Source of the DNA: Candidatus Nitricoxidivorans perseverans
GTDB taxonomy: Bacteria; Pseudomonadota; Gammaproteobacteria; Burkholderiales; Rhodocyclaceae
DNA: 64,000 nt
Direction: 5' to 3'
Assembly (NCBI GenBank): GCA_030246985.1
Contig: CP107246.1
Span: 1,490,282 to 1,554,281 of the forward strand
Below the pieces are notes generated by a model. The model was not told the DNA's origin. It did not search any database and worked only from the letters and a program-made list of their open reading frames with translations. Positions within the stretch are counted from its first letter, which is position 1. The number at the start of each line of letters is the position of its first letter. Below are positions 29,151-40,919 of this stretch, piece by piece. The position numbers and the translations under genes are program-made.

Positions 29151-29170
29151 TTATGACGTCCACGTCATAA
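29151..29170. promoter_or_regulatory. Perfect 20-bp palindrome, probable operator
   Basis: TTATGACGT (29151-29159) and ACGTCATAA (29162-29170) are exact inverted repeats separated by CC. The element lies 18 bases upstream of the carbonic anhydrase start codon and 100 bases upstream of thiC, in the 138-base divergent region. The position would block or control the carbonic anhydrase promoter. The cognate regulator is unknown. The rest of this gap shows no TPP riboswitch signature. Confidence 0.65.
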
Positions 29171-29237
29171 CGGTTGCGGCAGGCGTTACTTTAGCCGCAT
29201 TTGCCTTCGGGTTGCATTCGACGGGGGTTTCCAGTAG

Positions 29238-31560
<2,323 letters not shown>

Positions 31561-31638
31561 GGGCCGGCTGACCCGGCGGGGCACCGGCGGGCTGCGTGCT
31601 AAACTCGCCGCCCCGCCCGGACTGCCCCCTGTTTCCCC

Positions 31639-32463
31639 ATGGACCCCACGCTCCTGCTGCACGCCCTGATCCTCGGGATCGTCGAAGGGCTGACGGAATT
31701 CCTGCCCGTCTCCAGCACCGGCCACCTGATCCTCGTCGGCGACCTGCTGCACTTCAACGATGACAAGGGCAAGCTGTTCCACATCGTCGTCCAGTCCGGG
31801 GCGATCCTCGCCGTCTGCTGGGAATACCGCGCGAGGATCGGGCGCGTGCTGGCCGGGCTGCCGGGGGAAGCCAAAGCCCGGCGCTTCGTGCTGAATCTGG
31901 CCGTCGCCTTCCTGCCGCTGGCCGTGCTCGGCCTCGCGTTTGGAAAGGCCATCAAGGGCGCACTGTTCCAGCCCGTGCCCGTGGCGCTCGCATTCATCGC
32001 CGGCGCCTTCGTCATCCTCTGGGCCGAGCGGCGCGAGCACCGCATCCGCATCGACGACGTGGACGATCTCACTCCCGCCGACGCCCTCAAGCTCGGCATC
32101 GCCCAGGCCTTCGCGCTGATTCCGGGCACTTCGCGCTCGGGCGCGACCATCATCGGCGGCCTGCTGTTCGGGCTCTCGCGCCGCGCGGCCACCGAGTTCT
32201 CCTTCTTCCTCGCCATCCCGACCCTGCTGGCGGCGACGGCCTACCAGCTCTACAAGGAGCGGACGCTGCTCAATGCCGACGACCTCGGCATGTGGGCGGT
32301 CGGCTTCGCCGCCGCCTTCGCCTCGGCCTTCCTATGCGTGCGCTGGCTGCTGCGCTTCATCTCGACCCACGACTTCACGGCATTCGCGTGGTACCGCATC
32401 GTTTTCGGGATCGCGGTCATCGCCACCTGGCAGTTGGGGCTGGTGGACTGGACCAACCCCTGA
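31639..32463 (+). CDS. uppP: Undecaprenyl-diphosphatase
   Basis: Integral membrane enzyme (274 aa, about 7-8 hydrophobic segments) that recycles undecaprenyl pyrophosphate for cell-wall synthesis and contributes to bacitracin resistance. The two signature motifs are complete: [14 protein letters not shown] (about residues 16-29) and [13 protein letters not shown]. rnb-like starts one base after its stop. Confidence 0.96.
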   Translation: MDPTLLLHALILGIVEGLTEFLPVSSTGHLILVGDLLHFNDDKGKLFHIVVQSGAILAVCWEYRARIGRVLAGLPGEAKARRFVLNLAVAFLPLAVLGLAFGKAIKGALFQPVPVALAFIAGAFVILWAERREHRIRIDDVDDLTPADALKLGIAQAFALIPGTSRSGATIIGGLLFGLSRRAATEFSFFLAIPTLLAATAYQLYKERTLLNADDLGMWAVGFAAAFASAFLCVRWLLRFISTHDFTAFAWYRIVFGIAVIATWQLGLVDWTNP

Positions 32464-32464
32464 C

Positions 32465-34381
32465 ATGAACATCCTTTTCGAGGAAGACGGCGCCTTCAAG
32501 TCGGGCGCCGTGCTCGCCGACAACAACACCTCGCTTCAGGTGGAGCTGCCGGGCGGCAGGCGCGTGAAGGTGAAGGCCGCCAATGTGCTGCTGCGCTTCG
32601 AGGCGCCGTCGTCGGCGGAACTGCTGCAACGCGCCGAGGCCGAGGCCGCCGATATCGACACCGATTTCCTGTGGGAAGCGTGCCCGGAGGCGGAGTTCGG
32701 CTTCGAGGAACTGGCCGCCGACTATGCCGGGCACAAACCCGGCGCCGTCGAGGCCGCCGCCGTGCTGCTGCGACTGCATTCCGCGCCGATCCATTTCCAC
32801 CGCAAGGGCCGCGGCCGCTTCCGCAAGGCGCCGCCGGAAATCCTTCAGGCGGCGCTGGCCGGCCAAGAGAAGAAGCGCCAGCAGGCGCTGGCCATCGAGC
32901 GCATGGCCGAGGAACTGGCGGCCGGCATCCTGCCCGCGGAATTTGCGCCCGGCTTGCGCGAACTGCTCTACAAGCCGGACCGCAACCGGCCGGAAACGAA
33001 GGCGCTCGAAGCCGCCTGCGCGGAAACCCATCTGACGCCCGCGGGGCTGCTGGAAAAGTGCGGCGCCATTCCCTCGACCCACGACTATCACATGGGCCGT
33101 TTCCTGTTCGAATTCTTCCCGCGCGGCACGGACTTCCCGCCCTTTGCGGCGCCGGTGGAACCGGAGGGCCTTCCCTTGGCCGATGTGCGCGCCTTCTCCA
33201 TCGACGACGCCCACACCACCGAGATCGACGACGCCTTTTCCGTCACCCTGCACGCGGACGGCGGCATGCGGGTCGGCATCCACATCGCCGCGCCGGGCCT
33301 CGGGATCATGCCGGATTCCGACCTCGGCCGCATCGCCCGCGAACGGCTGTCCACCGTCTACATGCCGGGGCGCAAGATCACCATGCTGCCCGATGAGGTG
33401 GTCGAGCGATTCACGCTGGCCGCCGGGCGCACGGCGCCGGCCGTTTCGCTGTACCTCGATGTCGCGCCCGATCTGCGCCTGCTCTCGCGCGAGACCCGGC
33501 TGGAATGCGTGCCGGTGGCCGCCAACCTGCGCCATCACGACGTCGAGCCGCTTTTCAACGAGGCGACGTTGGCCGCGGGACTGCCGGAGTTTCCATTTTG
33601 CGGAGAACTCCGACGCCTCTGGGAATTGGCATGCGTGCTGGAGGCGGGGCGCGGCAAGCCGGCCGCCGGCCAGCAGCGGAAGGACTACAGTTTCCATGTC
33701 GATTGGGACGCGGCCACGCCGCGGGGTTCCGGCCGCATCGACATCGAGGAGCGCCCGCGCGGCTCGCCGCTCGACACGCTGGTGGCCGAACTGATGATCG
33801 TCGTCAACAGCACCTGGGGCGCTTGCTTGCGCGACGCCGGCGTCGCGGCGCTCTACCGCGCGCAGACCTCGGGCAAGGTGCGCATGACCACGGCCGCCGC
33901 GCCCCACGAGGGGCTGGGCGTCGACTGCTACGCCTGGTCGAGCTCGCCGCTGCGCCGCTATGTCGATCTCGCCAACCAGTGGCAATTGATCGCCCACCTG
34001 CGCAATGAGCCGCCGCCCTTCGCCGCCCGCTCGCCGGAATTCCTGGCCGCGATGCGCGACTTCGAGCTGACCTACGCCGCCTATGCCGAATTCCAGCGGG
34101 GCATGGAGCGCTACTGGTGCCTGCGCTGGCTGCTCCAGGAAGGCGTGGCGCAGCCGGCCGCCGCCGTGCTCCGGGAGAGCCTGGTCCGCTTCGACGCCAT
34201 TCCCCTGGTGCTCAAAGTGCCCTCCCTGCCGGCGCTCGACCGCGGCGCGCGGGTGCGGCTGGCCATTGAAAACGTGGACCTGCTGGAAGCCGAAGCAAAG
34301 GCCCGATACGTCGAATTGCTGGCCTCAAGCGACGCTGATGCCGCTTTGGAGAACGCCATGGCCGAGGGAGCCGGGGAGTAA
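32465..34381 (+). CDS. RNase II family exoribonuclease (RNB domain)
   Basis: 3'-5' exoribonuclease (638 aa). The N-terminal ~220 residues form an RNA-binding region unlike E. coli RNase II. The RNB domain (about 235-530) contains the acidic site RAFSIDDAHTTEIDDAFSV and the substrate motif SSPLRRYVDLANQ. Aligned to E. coli RNase II (D201, D207, D209, D210), the second Asp is Glu here. This spelling may be normal in the betaproteobacterial subgroup. The ATG at 32465 was chosen because it follows uppP directly. Confidence 0.9.
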   Translation: MNILFEEDGAFKSGAVLADNNTSLQVELPGGRRVKVKAANVLLRFEAPSSAELLQRAEAEAADIDTDFLWEACPEAEFGFEELAADYAGHKPGAVEAAAVLLRLHSAPIHFHRKGRGRFRKAPPEILQAALAGQEKKRQQALAIERMAEELAAGILPAEFAPGLRELLYKPDRNRPETKALEAACAETHLTPAGLLEKCGAIPSTHDYHMGRFLFEFFPRGTDFPPFAAPVEPEGLPLADVRAFSIDDAHTTEIDDAFSVTLHADGGMRVGIHIAAPGLGIMPDSDLGRIARERLSTVYMPGRKITMLPDEVVERFTLAAGRTAPAVSLYLDVAPDLRLLSRETRLECVPVAANLRHHDVEPLFNEATLAAGLPEFPFCGELRRLWELACVLEAGRGKPAAGQQRKDYSFHVDWDAATPRGSGRIDIEERPRGSPLDTLVAELMIVVNSTWGACLRDAGVAALYRAQTSGKVRMTTAAAPHEGLGVDCYAWSSSPLRRYVDLANQWQLIAHLRNEPPPFAARSPEFLAAMRDFELTYAAYAEFQRGMERYWCLRWLLQEGVAQPAAAVLRESLVRFDAIPLVLKVPSLPALDRGARVRLAIENVDLLEAEAKARYVELLASSDADAALENAMAEGAGE

Positions 34382-34391
34382 AATTCCGGCC

Positions 34392-35282
34392 ATGCTCAAA
34401 GCCCCGGCCTGGCCCGCCTTCCTCATGGACATGGAGCCGCCGCAGCGCAATCTCACCCTGGCGCTGGGCGTCTCCCTGTTCCTCCACGTCATCCTCCTGT
34501 CGATCCATTTCAAGCTGCCCGATGCGCTGAACAAGGCCACGGAGCAGGCGCTCGACGTCATCCTGGTCAACAACAGGAGCGCGAGCAAGCCCGTCAAGAC
34601 CCAGGCGAAGGCGCAGGCCAACCTGGACGGCGGCGGCAACACCGTTGATCCCCGCCGCGCCAAGACTCCCCTGCCGCCTTCGCGGCAAACCCGCGAGGGC
34701 GACAGCCTTGTCGAGGCGCAACGCCGCGTCGACGAGCTGGAGGCGCAGCAACGGCAAATGATGACCCAGTTGAGGAGCCAGAGGGCGGTCGCGGCCGATC
34801 CGGGGCGCAGCGAGGCCGCGCCGCCGGCGCCGGCCCAGGTTTCCGGACTCGACCTGGCCAGCAGCGCGCTGGCCGTCGCGCGCCTCGAGGGTCAGATCGC
34901 CCGCAACCTCGAGGAATACAACCAGCGGCCGCGCAGGAAGTTCATCGGCGCCCGCGTCGAGGAATACCGCTTCGCCCAGTATGTCGAGGACTGGCGGCAG
35001 AAGATCGAGCGCATCGGCAACCTCAACTATCCCGAGTCCGCCAAGGGCCGGCTCTACGGCAGCCTGGTGCTGACCGTGGTGATCAAGAGCGACGGCAGCC
35101 TCGACCGCGTCGAGGTGAACCGTCCCTCCGGCCATAAGGTGCTCGACGATTCGGCTCGCCGCATCGTGCAGATGGCCTCGCCCTACGCCCCGTTCCCGGA
35201 GGCCATCCGCCGCGACACGGACATCATCGAAATCACCCGCACATGGACCTTCACCAGCGCGGACCGGCTTTCCTCGAACTGA
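34392..35282 (+). CDS. TonB family protein
   Basis: Inner-membrane energy-transducing-type protein (296 aa). A short cytoplasmic start, a single transmembrane anchor (LTLALGVSLFLHVILLSIHF, about 22-41), a long linker with a Gln-rich coiled coil (about 110-135), and a C-terminal TonB domain (about 215-290, with YPESAKGRLYGSLVLTVVIK and VLDDSARRIVQMASPYAPFP). It has no ExbB/ExbD neighbours. The stop overlaps the aroE start (TGATG). It may serve a nonspecific TonB-like role in the envelope. Confidence 0.85.
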   Translation: MLKAPAWPAFLMDMEPPQRNLTLALGVSLFLHVILLSIHFKLPDALNKATEQALDVILVNNRSASKPVKTQAKAQANLDGGGNTVDPRRAKTPLPPSRQTREGDSLVEAQRRVDELEAQQRQMMTQLRSQRAVAADPGRSEAAPPAPAQVSGLDLASSALAVARLEGQIARNLEEYNQRPRRKFIGARVEEYRFAQYVEDWRQKIERIGNLNYPESAKGRLYGSLVLTVVIKSDGSLDRVEVNRPSGHKVLDDSARRIVQMASPYAPFPEAIRRDTDIIEITRTWTFTSADRLSSN

Positions 35283-36076
35283 TGACAGACAAATACGCCG
35301 TCGTCGGCAACCCCGTCGCCCATTCGAAGTCGCCCCGCATCCATGCGCTGTTCGCGGCGCAGACCGGGCAGGACATGGCCTACGGGGCGATCCTCGCGCC
35401 GCTCGACGGTTTCGCGGCCACGGTGCGCGCGTTCATCGACGAGAGCGGGCGCGGCATGAACGTCACCGTGCCGTTCAAGGAGGAGGCGCATCGCCTGGCG
35501 ACGCGGCGGACGCCGCGCGCCGAGGCGGCCGGCGCCGTCAACACGCTGATGTTCGACGGCGCGGAAATCCTTGGCGACAACACCGACGGCGCCGGCCTGG
35601 TGCGCGACATCGCGACCAATCTCGGCGCGGGCATCGCCGGCCGCCGCATCCTGCTGCTCGGCGCGGGCGGCGCGGCGCGCGGCGTCATCCTGCCCCTGAT
35701 GGGAGAGCAGCCCGCCGAACTCTTCGTCGCCAACCGCACGGCGGAAAAGGCCGCGCGGCTCGCCGCGGCCTTCGGCATCCATGGCGGCGGCTTCGAGGCG
35801 CTCGCCGGCAAGAGCTTCGATCTCGTCATCAACGCCACCTCGGCGGGGCTTTCCGACGCCGTCCTGCCGCTGCCAGCCTCCGTCTTCGCGTCGGGCTGCC
35901 TTGCCTATGAGATGGTCTACGGCCGCGAGACGCCCTTCATGGCCGGAGCCCGCGCCGCCGGGGCGCGCGTGGCGGACGGCCTGGGCATGCTGGTCGAGCA
36001 GGCGGCCGAGTCCTTCTTCGTCTGGCGCGGCGCGCGGCCCGACACCGCGCCGGTGCTCGCGGCGCTAAGGAAATGA
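35282..36076 (+). CDS. aroE: Shikimate dehydrogenase
   Basis: NADPH-dependent reduction of 3-dehydroshikimate in aromatic amino-acid synthesis. The 264 aa protein shows the substrate site NPVAHSKSPRIH, catalytic Lys and Asp (NVTVPFKEEA and NTDGAGLVRD), and the nucleotide loop LLGAGGAARGV. The ATG overlaps the TonB gene stop, and mtgA overlaps by 4 bases. Confidence 0.96.
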   Translation: MTDKYAVVGNPVAHSKSPRIHALFAAQTGQDMAYGAILAPLDGFAATVRAFIDESGRGMNVTVPFKEEAHRLATRRTPRAEAAGAVNTLMFDGAEILGDNTDGAGLVRDIATNLGAGIAGRRILLLGAGGAARGVILPLMGEQPAELFVANRTAEKAARLAAAFGIHGGGFEALAGKSFDLVINATSAGLSDAVLPLPASVFASGCLAYEMVYGRETPFMAGARAAGARVADGLGMLVEQAAESFFVWRGARPDTAPVLAALRK

Positions 36077-36768
36077 GGCCCGCCCCGCGCTGGCTCAAGC
36101 GCAGCCTGCTCGCGCTCTTTTCCATCCTGTTCCTCTGGCAGGGTTGGTATCTGGGCTGGGTCGTCTGGTGGCGATTCGCCGACCCGGGCATGACGAGCTT
36201 CATGAGCCGGCGCCTCGACGAGCTGCGCGAAAAGAATCCCAAGGCGGAGCTGAAGCGCCAGTGGGTGCCTTACGGTAGGATTTCCGCGCATCTCAAGCGC
36301 GCCGTCATCGCCGCCGAGGACGACAAGTTCGTCGAGCACGAAGGCTTCGACTGGGAAGGCATCCAGAAGGCCATGGAGAAGAACCAGCGGCGCGGCAAGG
36401 TCGTCGCCGGCGGCTCCACCATCTCGCAGCAGCTGGCCAAGAACCTGTTCCTGTCGGCCTCGAAGACGCCCTGGCGCAAGGCCGAGGAGGCCGTCATCAC
36501 CCTGATGATCGAGGTCGTCTGGGACAAGCGCCGCATCCTGGAGGTCTATCTCAACGTCGTCGAATGGGGCGAGGGGCTGTTCGGCGCCGAGGCCGCCGCC
36601 CGCCGCTACTTCGGCGTTCCCGCGGCCGCGCTATCGCAGGAGCAGGCGGCACGCCTGGCCGTGATGCTGCCGGCGCCACGCCGCTTCGGCAGAAACATTC
36701 ACTCGGACTACCTCGACCGGCGCACCCAACTGGTCCTGGGGCGCATGCAATATTCAGAGGTGCCCTGA
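36073..36768 (+). CDS. mtgA: Monofunctional peptidoglycan glycosyltransferase
   Basis: GT51 family enzyme (231 aa) that polymerises lipid II into glycan strands. One N-terminal transmembrane helix (about 10-32) is followed by the five GT51 motifs, including AAEDDKFVEHEGFDWEG (catalytic Glu), GGSTISQQLAKNLF, and EVYLNVVEWGEGLFGAEAAA. There is no transpeptidase domain. It is coupled to aroE by an ATGA overlap. Confidence 0.96.
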   Translation: MRPAPRWLKRSLLALFSILFLWQGWYLGWVVWWRFADPGMTSFMSRRLDELREKNPKAELKRQWVPYGRISAHLKRAVIAAEDDKFVEHEGFDWEGIQKAMEKNQRRGKVVAGGSTISQQLAKNLFLSASKTPWRKAEEAVITLMIEVVWDKRRILEVYLNVVEWGEGLFGAEAAARRYFGVPAAALSQEQAARLAVMLPAPRRFGRNIHSDYLDRRTQLVLGRMQYSEVP

Positions 36769-36795
36769 TGCGGGTGACGTAAAATCCGCCCTGCC

Positions 36796-38250
36796 ATGAT
36801 CGAACCCCAGGAAACCCGCGAAGAGCCGCATCACCAGGATGACGTGCAGGAGAGCCTGCGCGAGATACAGTCGCTGATCGCGCGCCAGAAGCGGGTGGAG
36901 AGCCTGGTGCACCGGCAGGAGATGCCCCGCCACGACCTGGTCGAGAACCTCGTCCACAAGCAGCACCTGGCCGAGTTGCAGAATAAGCTCGACGCGCTGC
37001 ACCCCGCCGACATCGCCTTCATCCTCGAGGCCCTGCCGCTGGACGAGCGCCTGCTGGTCTGGAACATGGTCAAGGCCGAGCGGGATGGCGACATCCTGCT
37101 CGAAGTCTCCGACGCCGTCCGGGAAAGCCTGATCGAGACGATGGCGCCGGCGGAACTGGTGGCCGCCGCCGAGCAGCTGGATACCGACGAACTGGCCGAC
37201 CTGGCGCCCGACCTGCCCCACGCGGTCATGGAGGACGTATTCCGCTCCCTGTCGACGGAAGAACGGGAGCAGTTGCGTTCGGCCATGTCCTATGACGAGG
37301 ATTCCGTCGGCGCCCTGATGGATTTCGAGATGGTCACCGTGCGCGAGGACGTGACGCTCGAGGTCGTGCTGCGCTACCTGCGCCTATTCGACGAGCTACC
37401 GGGCCATACCGACCAACTCTTCGTCGTGGACCGCGAGGAGCGGCTGCATGGCGTTCTTCCGGTCGATGTGCTGCTGGTCAACGATCCGGAAACCGAGGTC
37501 GCGGCCCTGATGCAGACAGAAACCCTGACGCTGGAACCGGCCGACAAGGCCGACACGGCGGCCCAGGCCTTCGAGCGCTACGACCTCGTTTCGGCGCCGG
37601 TGGTGGATGGCGCCGGCAAGCTGGTGGGCCGTGTGACGGTGAATGCCGTGCTCGACCACATCCGCGAGGCGGCCGAGGCCGACCAGCTGGCCCAGGCCGG
37701 CCTGAAGGAAGAGGAGGACATCTTCGCCCCGGTGATGGATTCGGTGAAGAACCGCTGGTCCTGGCTGGCCGTGAACCTCGTCACCGCCTTCATCGCCTCG
37801 CGCGTCATCGGTGCCTTCGAGGGCTCCATCGAGAAGCTGGTGGCGCTCGCGGCGCTCATGCCCATCGTCGCCGGCATCGGCGGCAACTCCGGCAACCAGA
37901 CCATCACCATGATCGTACGCGCCATCGCGCTGGGCCAGGTCGGCGTCGATTCCGAGCGGCGCCTGCTGCGCAAGGAGCTCAAGGTCGCGCTCATCAACGG
38001 TCTGGTCTGGGGAGGACTGCTCGGGCTGGTGGCCTGGTGGCTCTATGGTGACTATCGGCTCGGGCTGGTCATGACCGCCGCCATGGCGCTCAACCTGGCG
38101 CTCGCCGCCACCGTCGGCGTCGCCGTGCCCATGACCATGCAGAAGCTCGGCCGCGATCCGGCGGTCGGCGGCTCGGTCATGATCACCGCCGTCACGGACT
38201 CGGGCGGTTTTTTCATCTTCCTCGGACTGGCGACGCTGTTTCTTCTGTAA
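36796..38250 (+). CDS. mgtE: Magnesium transporter MgtE
   Basis: Homodimeric Mg2+ channel (484 aa). The N-terminal superhelical domain (about 20-155), a CBS pair (about 160-285, with FVVDREERLHGVLPVD and DLVSAPVVDGAGKLVGRVTV) and five C-terminal transmembrane helices (about 315-484) are in the family order. The pore signature PIVAGIGGNSGNQTITMIVR is complete, as is the terminal segment DSGGFFIFLGLAT. No M-box is visible in the 27-base gap upstream. Confidence 0.94.
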   Translation: MIEPQETREEPHHQDDVQESLREIQSLIARQKRVESLVHRQEMPRHDLVENLVHKQHLAELQNKLDALHPADIAFILEALPLDERLLVWNMVKAERDGDILLEVSDAVRESLIETMAPAELVAAAEQLDTDELADLAPDLPHAVMEDVFRSLSTEEREQLRSAMSYDEDSVGALMDFEMVTVREDVTLEVVLRYLRLFDELPGHTDQLFVVDREERLHGVLPVDVLLVNDPETEVAALMQTETLTLEPADKADTAAQAFERYDLVSAPVVDGAGKLVGRVTVNAVLDHIREAAEADQLAQAGLKEEEDIFAPVMDSVKNRWSWLAVNLVTAFIASRVIGAFEGSIEKLVALAALMPIVAGIGGNSGNQTITMIVRAIALGQVGVDSERRLLRKELKVALINGLVWGGLLGLVAWWLYGDYRLGLVMTAAMALNLALAATVGVAVPMTMQKLGRDPAVGGSVMITAVTDSGGFFIFLGLATLFLL

Positions 38251-38325
38251 CAACAGGCGTCTTCGCCCGTGGTGACTCCGGCCTGTTACACTTTGACCAT
38301 CTCACGAAATGCAGAGAGCCGGAAG

Positions 38326-38958
38326 ATGGCCCCTCAACAAAAAACTCGTATTTCCTGGATATGGCTGCCCCTCTTCCTGCTGGCCGGCACCCCGGCCGGC
38401 GCGCAATCGCCGGAGCGGCTCAAAAGCGTGCTGGCCGACCCGCATGCCAGGGCGGCCGCGGTCGAGGCGGGCCGGAAGGCATCCTCTTTCTGCGCCAACT
38501 GCCACGGCGCGGACGGCAACAGCAAGACGCCCGAAGTGCCCAACCTTGCCGGACAGAACCCCATCTATCTCCTGGAGCAGGTCCGCAAGTTCGCCAGCGG
38601 CGCGCGGCGCGATCAGTGGATGGAGCCGGCCATCAAGCTGCTCAATGACACCGAGCGTCTGAACATCGTCGCATACTACGCGTCGATGGAGGTGGCTCCG
38701 GCACGTTCGACACGGCCCAGCGATGCCGGCCGCGAGCTTTTTTCCAAGCGCTGCTCCGCCTGTCACGGCGGCGAAGCCCGGGGCGGCGAGCGTTTTCCGC
38801 GCCTGGCCGGGCAGCAGGCCGTCTATCTAGTCCGGTCGCTCACCCGCTACCGCGACCGCACGGGGCAGCGCATGGAGCCCGAGATGCTGGCCATGACCGC
38901 CGCGCTCAGGGATAAGGACATCCGGGATCTGTCCGACTATCTGTCGGCCCTGCGCTGA
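38326..38958 (+). CDS. Dihaem cytochrome c (c4-like)
   Basis: Periplasmic dihaem protein (210 aa). The signal peptide ends near PAGA or GAQ (residue 24-26). Two class I cytochrome domains follow, with CANCH and CSACH motifs and candidate axial methionines in RRDQWMEPAIK and TGQRMEPEML. The NLAGQ/RLAGQ pairs fit the c4 family. The ATG at 38326 has a GGAAG ribosome site. It could connect the bc1 complex to terminal oxidases or reductases. Confidence 0.88.
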   Translation: MAPQQKTRISWIWLPLFLLAGTPAGAQSPERLKSVLADPHARAAAVEAGRKASSFCANCHGADGNSKTPEVPNLAGQNPIYLLEQVRKFASGARRDQWMEPAIKLLNDTERLNIVAYYASMEVAPARSTRPSDAGRELFSKRCSACHGGEARGGERFPRLAGQQAVYLVRSLTRYRDRTGQRMEPEMLAMTAALRDKDIRDLSDYLSALR

Positions 38959-38986
38959 TTCCGGACGGGAAGAAGCGGGCGGCGCG

Positions 38987-40273
38987 CTACCCCGCCATTT
39001 CCTCACCGAACACGGTTCCGGCAGCGGCGACCGTGGCGGCGATGTCGGCATCCGCGTGCACCGCCGAGACGAATCCCGCCTCGAAGGCCGAGGGCGCGAA
39101 ATAGACGCCCTTCTCCAGCATGGCATGGAAGAAACGGTTGAACGCCGCCGCGTCGCAGGCCATGACTTCGGCGTATGAAGTCGGCGGCGTGGCGGAGAAA
39201 TAAATGCCGAACATGCCGCCGACGGACTGCGCGGAGAAGCGCACGCCGCGCTTCCTCGCCGCCGCCGTAAGGCCGTCGACCAGCGACTTCGTCTTCGCGG
39301 CCAGCGACTCGTGGAAACCCGACGCCCCGATCTTCTTCAGCGTGACCAGCCCCGCCGCCACGGAGAGCGGGTTGCCGGAGAGCGTGCCGGCCTGATAGAC
39401 GGGGCCGAGCGGCGCGATCTTCTCCATGATCTCCCGCCGGCCGCCGAAAGCACCGAGCGGCATGCCGCCGCCGATGATCTTGCCGAAGGTGGATAGGTCC
39501 GGCTTGATGCCGTAGAGGCCCTGCGCGCTGCCGGGGCCGACGCGAAAGCCCGTCATCACCTCGTCGAAGATCAGCACCGCGCCGTGCTTCGTGCACAACT
39601 CGCGCATCGCCTTCAGGAATTCCGGCTTCGGCGCGATGAGGTTCATGTTGCCGGCCACCGGCTCGACGATGACGCAGGCGATCCTGTCGCCGTGCTTGGC
39701 GAAGGCGTCGGCCAGCTGGGCGGCGTCGTTGTAGTCGAGCACCAGCGTGTGCTGCGCCAGGTCGGCCGGCACGCCGCTTGAGGACGGGTTGCCGAAAGTC
39801 AGCATCCCCGATCCGGCCTTGACCAACAGGCTGTCGGCGTGGCCGTGGTAGCAGCCCTCGAACTTGACGATCGCGTCGCGGCCGGTGTGCCCGCGCGCGA
39901 GCCGGATCGCGCTCATCGTCGCCTCGGTGCCGGAGGACACCAGGCGCATCATCTCCATGCTCGGCACGAGCTGCGCCAGCAGGTCGGCCAGCTCGATCTC
40001 GGCCTCGGTCGGCGCGCCGAATGAAAGCCCGCGCGCGGCCGCGTCCTGCACGGCCCGCACGACGTCCGGATCGGCATGGCCGAGGATCAGAGGCCCCCAG
40101 GAGCCGACGTAGTCGATGTAGCGCCTGCCATCGGCATCCCAAGCGTAGGGGCCCTCGCCGCGCGTGAAAAAGCGCGGCGTGCCGCCGACGGAGCGGAAGG
40201 CGCGCACGGGGGAATTGACGCCGCCCGGGATATGCCGCTGGGCGCGGGCGAAGAGTTCTTCGTTGCGTGTCAT
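38987..40273 (-). CDS. hemL: Glutamate-1-semialdehyde 2,1-aminomutase
   Basis: PLP enzyme (428 aa) making 5-aminolevulinate in the C5 haem pathway. It begins [20 protein letters not shown] and has the substrate and PLP motifs [31 protein letters not shown], and the catalytic lysine in [18 protein letters not shown]. The ATG at 40273 was chosen since the longer frame covers thiE. It follows thiE by 10 bases. Confidence 0.97.
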   Translation of the reverse strand: MTRNEELFARAQRHIPGGVNSPVRAFRSVGGTPRFFTRGEGPYAWDADGRRYIDYVGSWGPLILGHADPDVVRAVQDAAARGLSFGAPTEAEIELADLLAQLVPSMEMMRLVSSGTEATMSAIRLARGHTGRDAIVKFEGCYHGHADSLLVKAGSGMLTFGNPSSSGVPADLAQHTLVLDYNDAAQLADAFAKHGDRIACVIVEPVAGNMNLIAPKPEFLKAMRELCTKHGAVLIFDEVMTGFRVGPGSAQGLYGIKPDLSTFGKIIGGGMPLGAFGGRREIMEKIAPLGPVYQAGTLSGNPLSVAAGLVTLKKIGASGFHESLAAKTKSLVDGLTAAARKRGVRFSAQSVGGMFGIYFSATPPTSYAEVMACDAAAFNRFFHAMLEKGVYFAPSAFEAGFVSAVHADADIAATVAAAGTVFGEEMAG

Positions 40274-40283
40274 TTCGGTTGCC

Positions 40284-40919
40284 TCAATGGATGAACAGTT
40301 GCTGGAATTCCTCCGCCCGGCGCCGGATATCCATGGCGTCGAACAGGTCGGCCACGACGGCCAGCAGGTCGGCGCCTGCATGGATGACCTCGGGGGCGTT
40401 GTCGAGCGTGATGCCGCCGATCGCGGCCACCGGCAGGTCGAACCGGCGCCGGGCTTCACGCAGGATTTCGAGGGGGGCGCGGGAGGCCGCCGGCTTGGTG
40501 GCGGAAGAAAAGACGCTGCCGAAAGCCAGGTAGTCGGCCCCGGCCCCGGCCGCCGCCGCCGCCCGACCCAGATCGCCATAGCAGGAAACGCCGAGGATGC
40601 GCCCAGAACCAAGCGCTTCGCGCGCCGCCGCCAAGTCGTCGGCGGGGAAATCGTCGCGGCCCAGGTGGGCGCCGTCGGCGCCGATCTCGACGGCCAGGCG
40701 GAAATCGTCATTGACGATCAGCTTTGCCCCGAAAGCGCGGCAGACGCGCAAGAGCTCGGCGGCCTGCGCGCGCTTCAGCGGCGGGGGGGCCAACTTGTTG
40801 CGGTACTGCACAAGCCGGACGCCGCCCTCCAGTGCCATCTCGACGAGCGCGGAAAGCCGCGGCAGCAGGCGGTCGTCGGGCGTGACGGCGTAAAGCCCCT
40901 CAAGCATTTCCCTCGCCAT
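40284..40919 (-). CDS. thiE: Thiamine-phosphate synthase
   Basis: Joins HMP-PP and thiazole phosphate. The 211 aa TIM barrel has [39 protein letters not shown], and [15 protein letters not shown] (the usual GPxFxTxTK loop, slightly changed). An alternative start MLEGLY at 40907 is possible and would shorten the overlap with thiD from 20 to 8 bases. It is translated from the thiD-thiE-hemL unit. Confidence 0.94.
   Translation of the reverse strand: MAREMLEGLYAVTPDDRLLPRLSALVEMALEGGVRLVQYRNKLAPPPLKRAQAAELLRVCRAFGAKLIVNDDFRLAVEIGADGAHLGRDDFPADDLAAAREALGSGRILGVSCYGDLGRAAAAAGAGADYLAFGSVFSSATKPAASRAPLEILREARRRFDLPVAAIGGITLDNAPEVIHAGADLLAVVADLFDAMDIRRRAEEFQQLFIH

Noticed and set aside
38251-38287. 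AACAGGC...GCCTGTT inverted repeat after mgtE
   Set aside because: Loop of over 20 bases and no T-tract. Too weak to call a terminator or operator.
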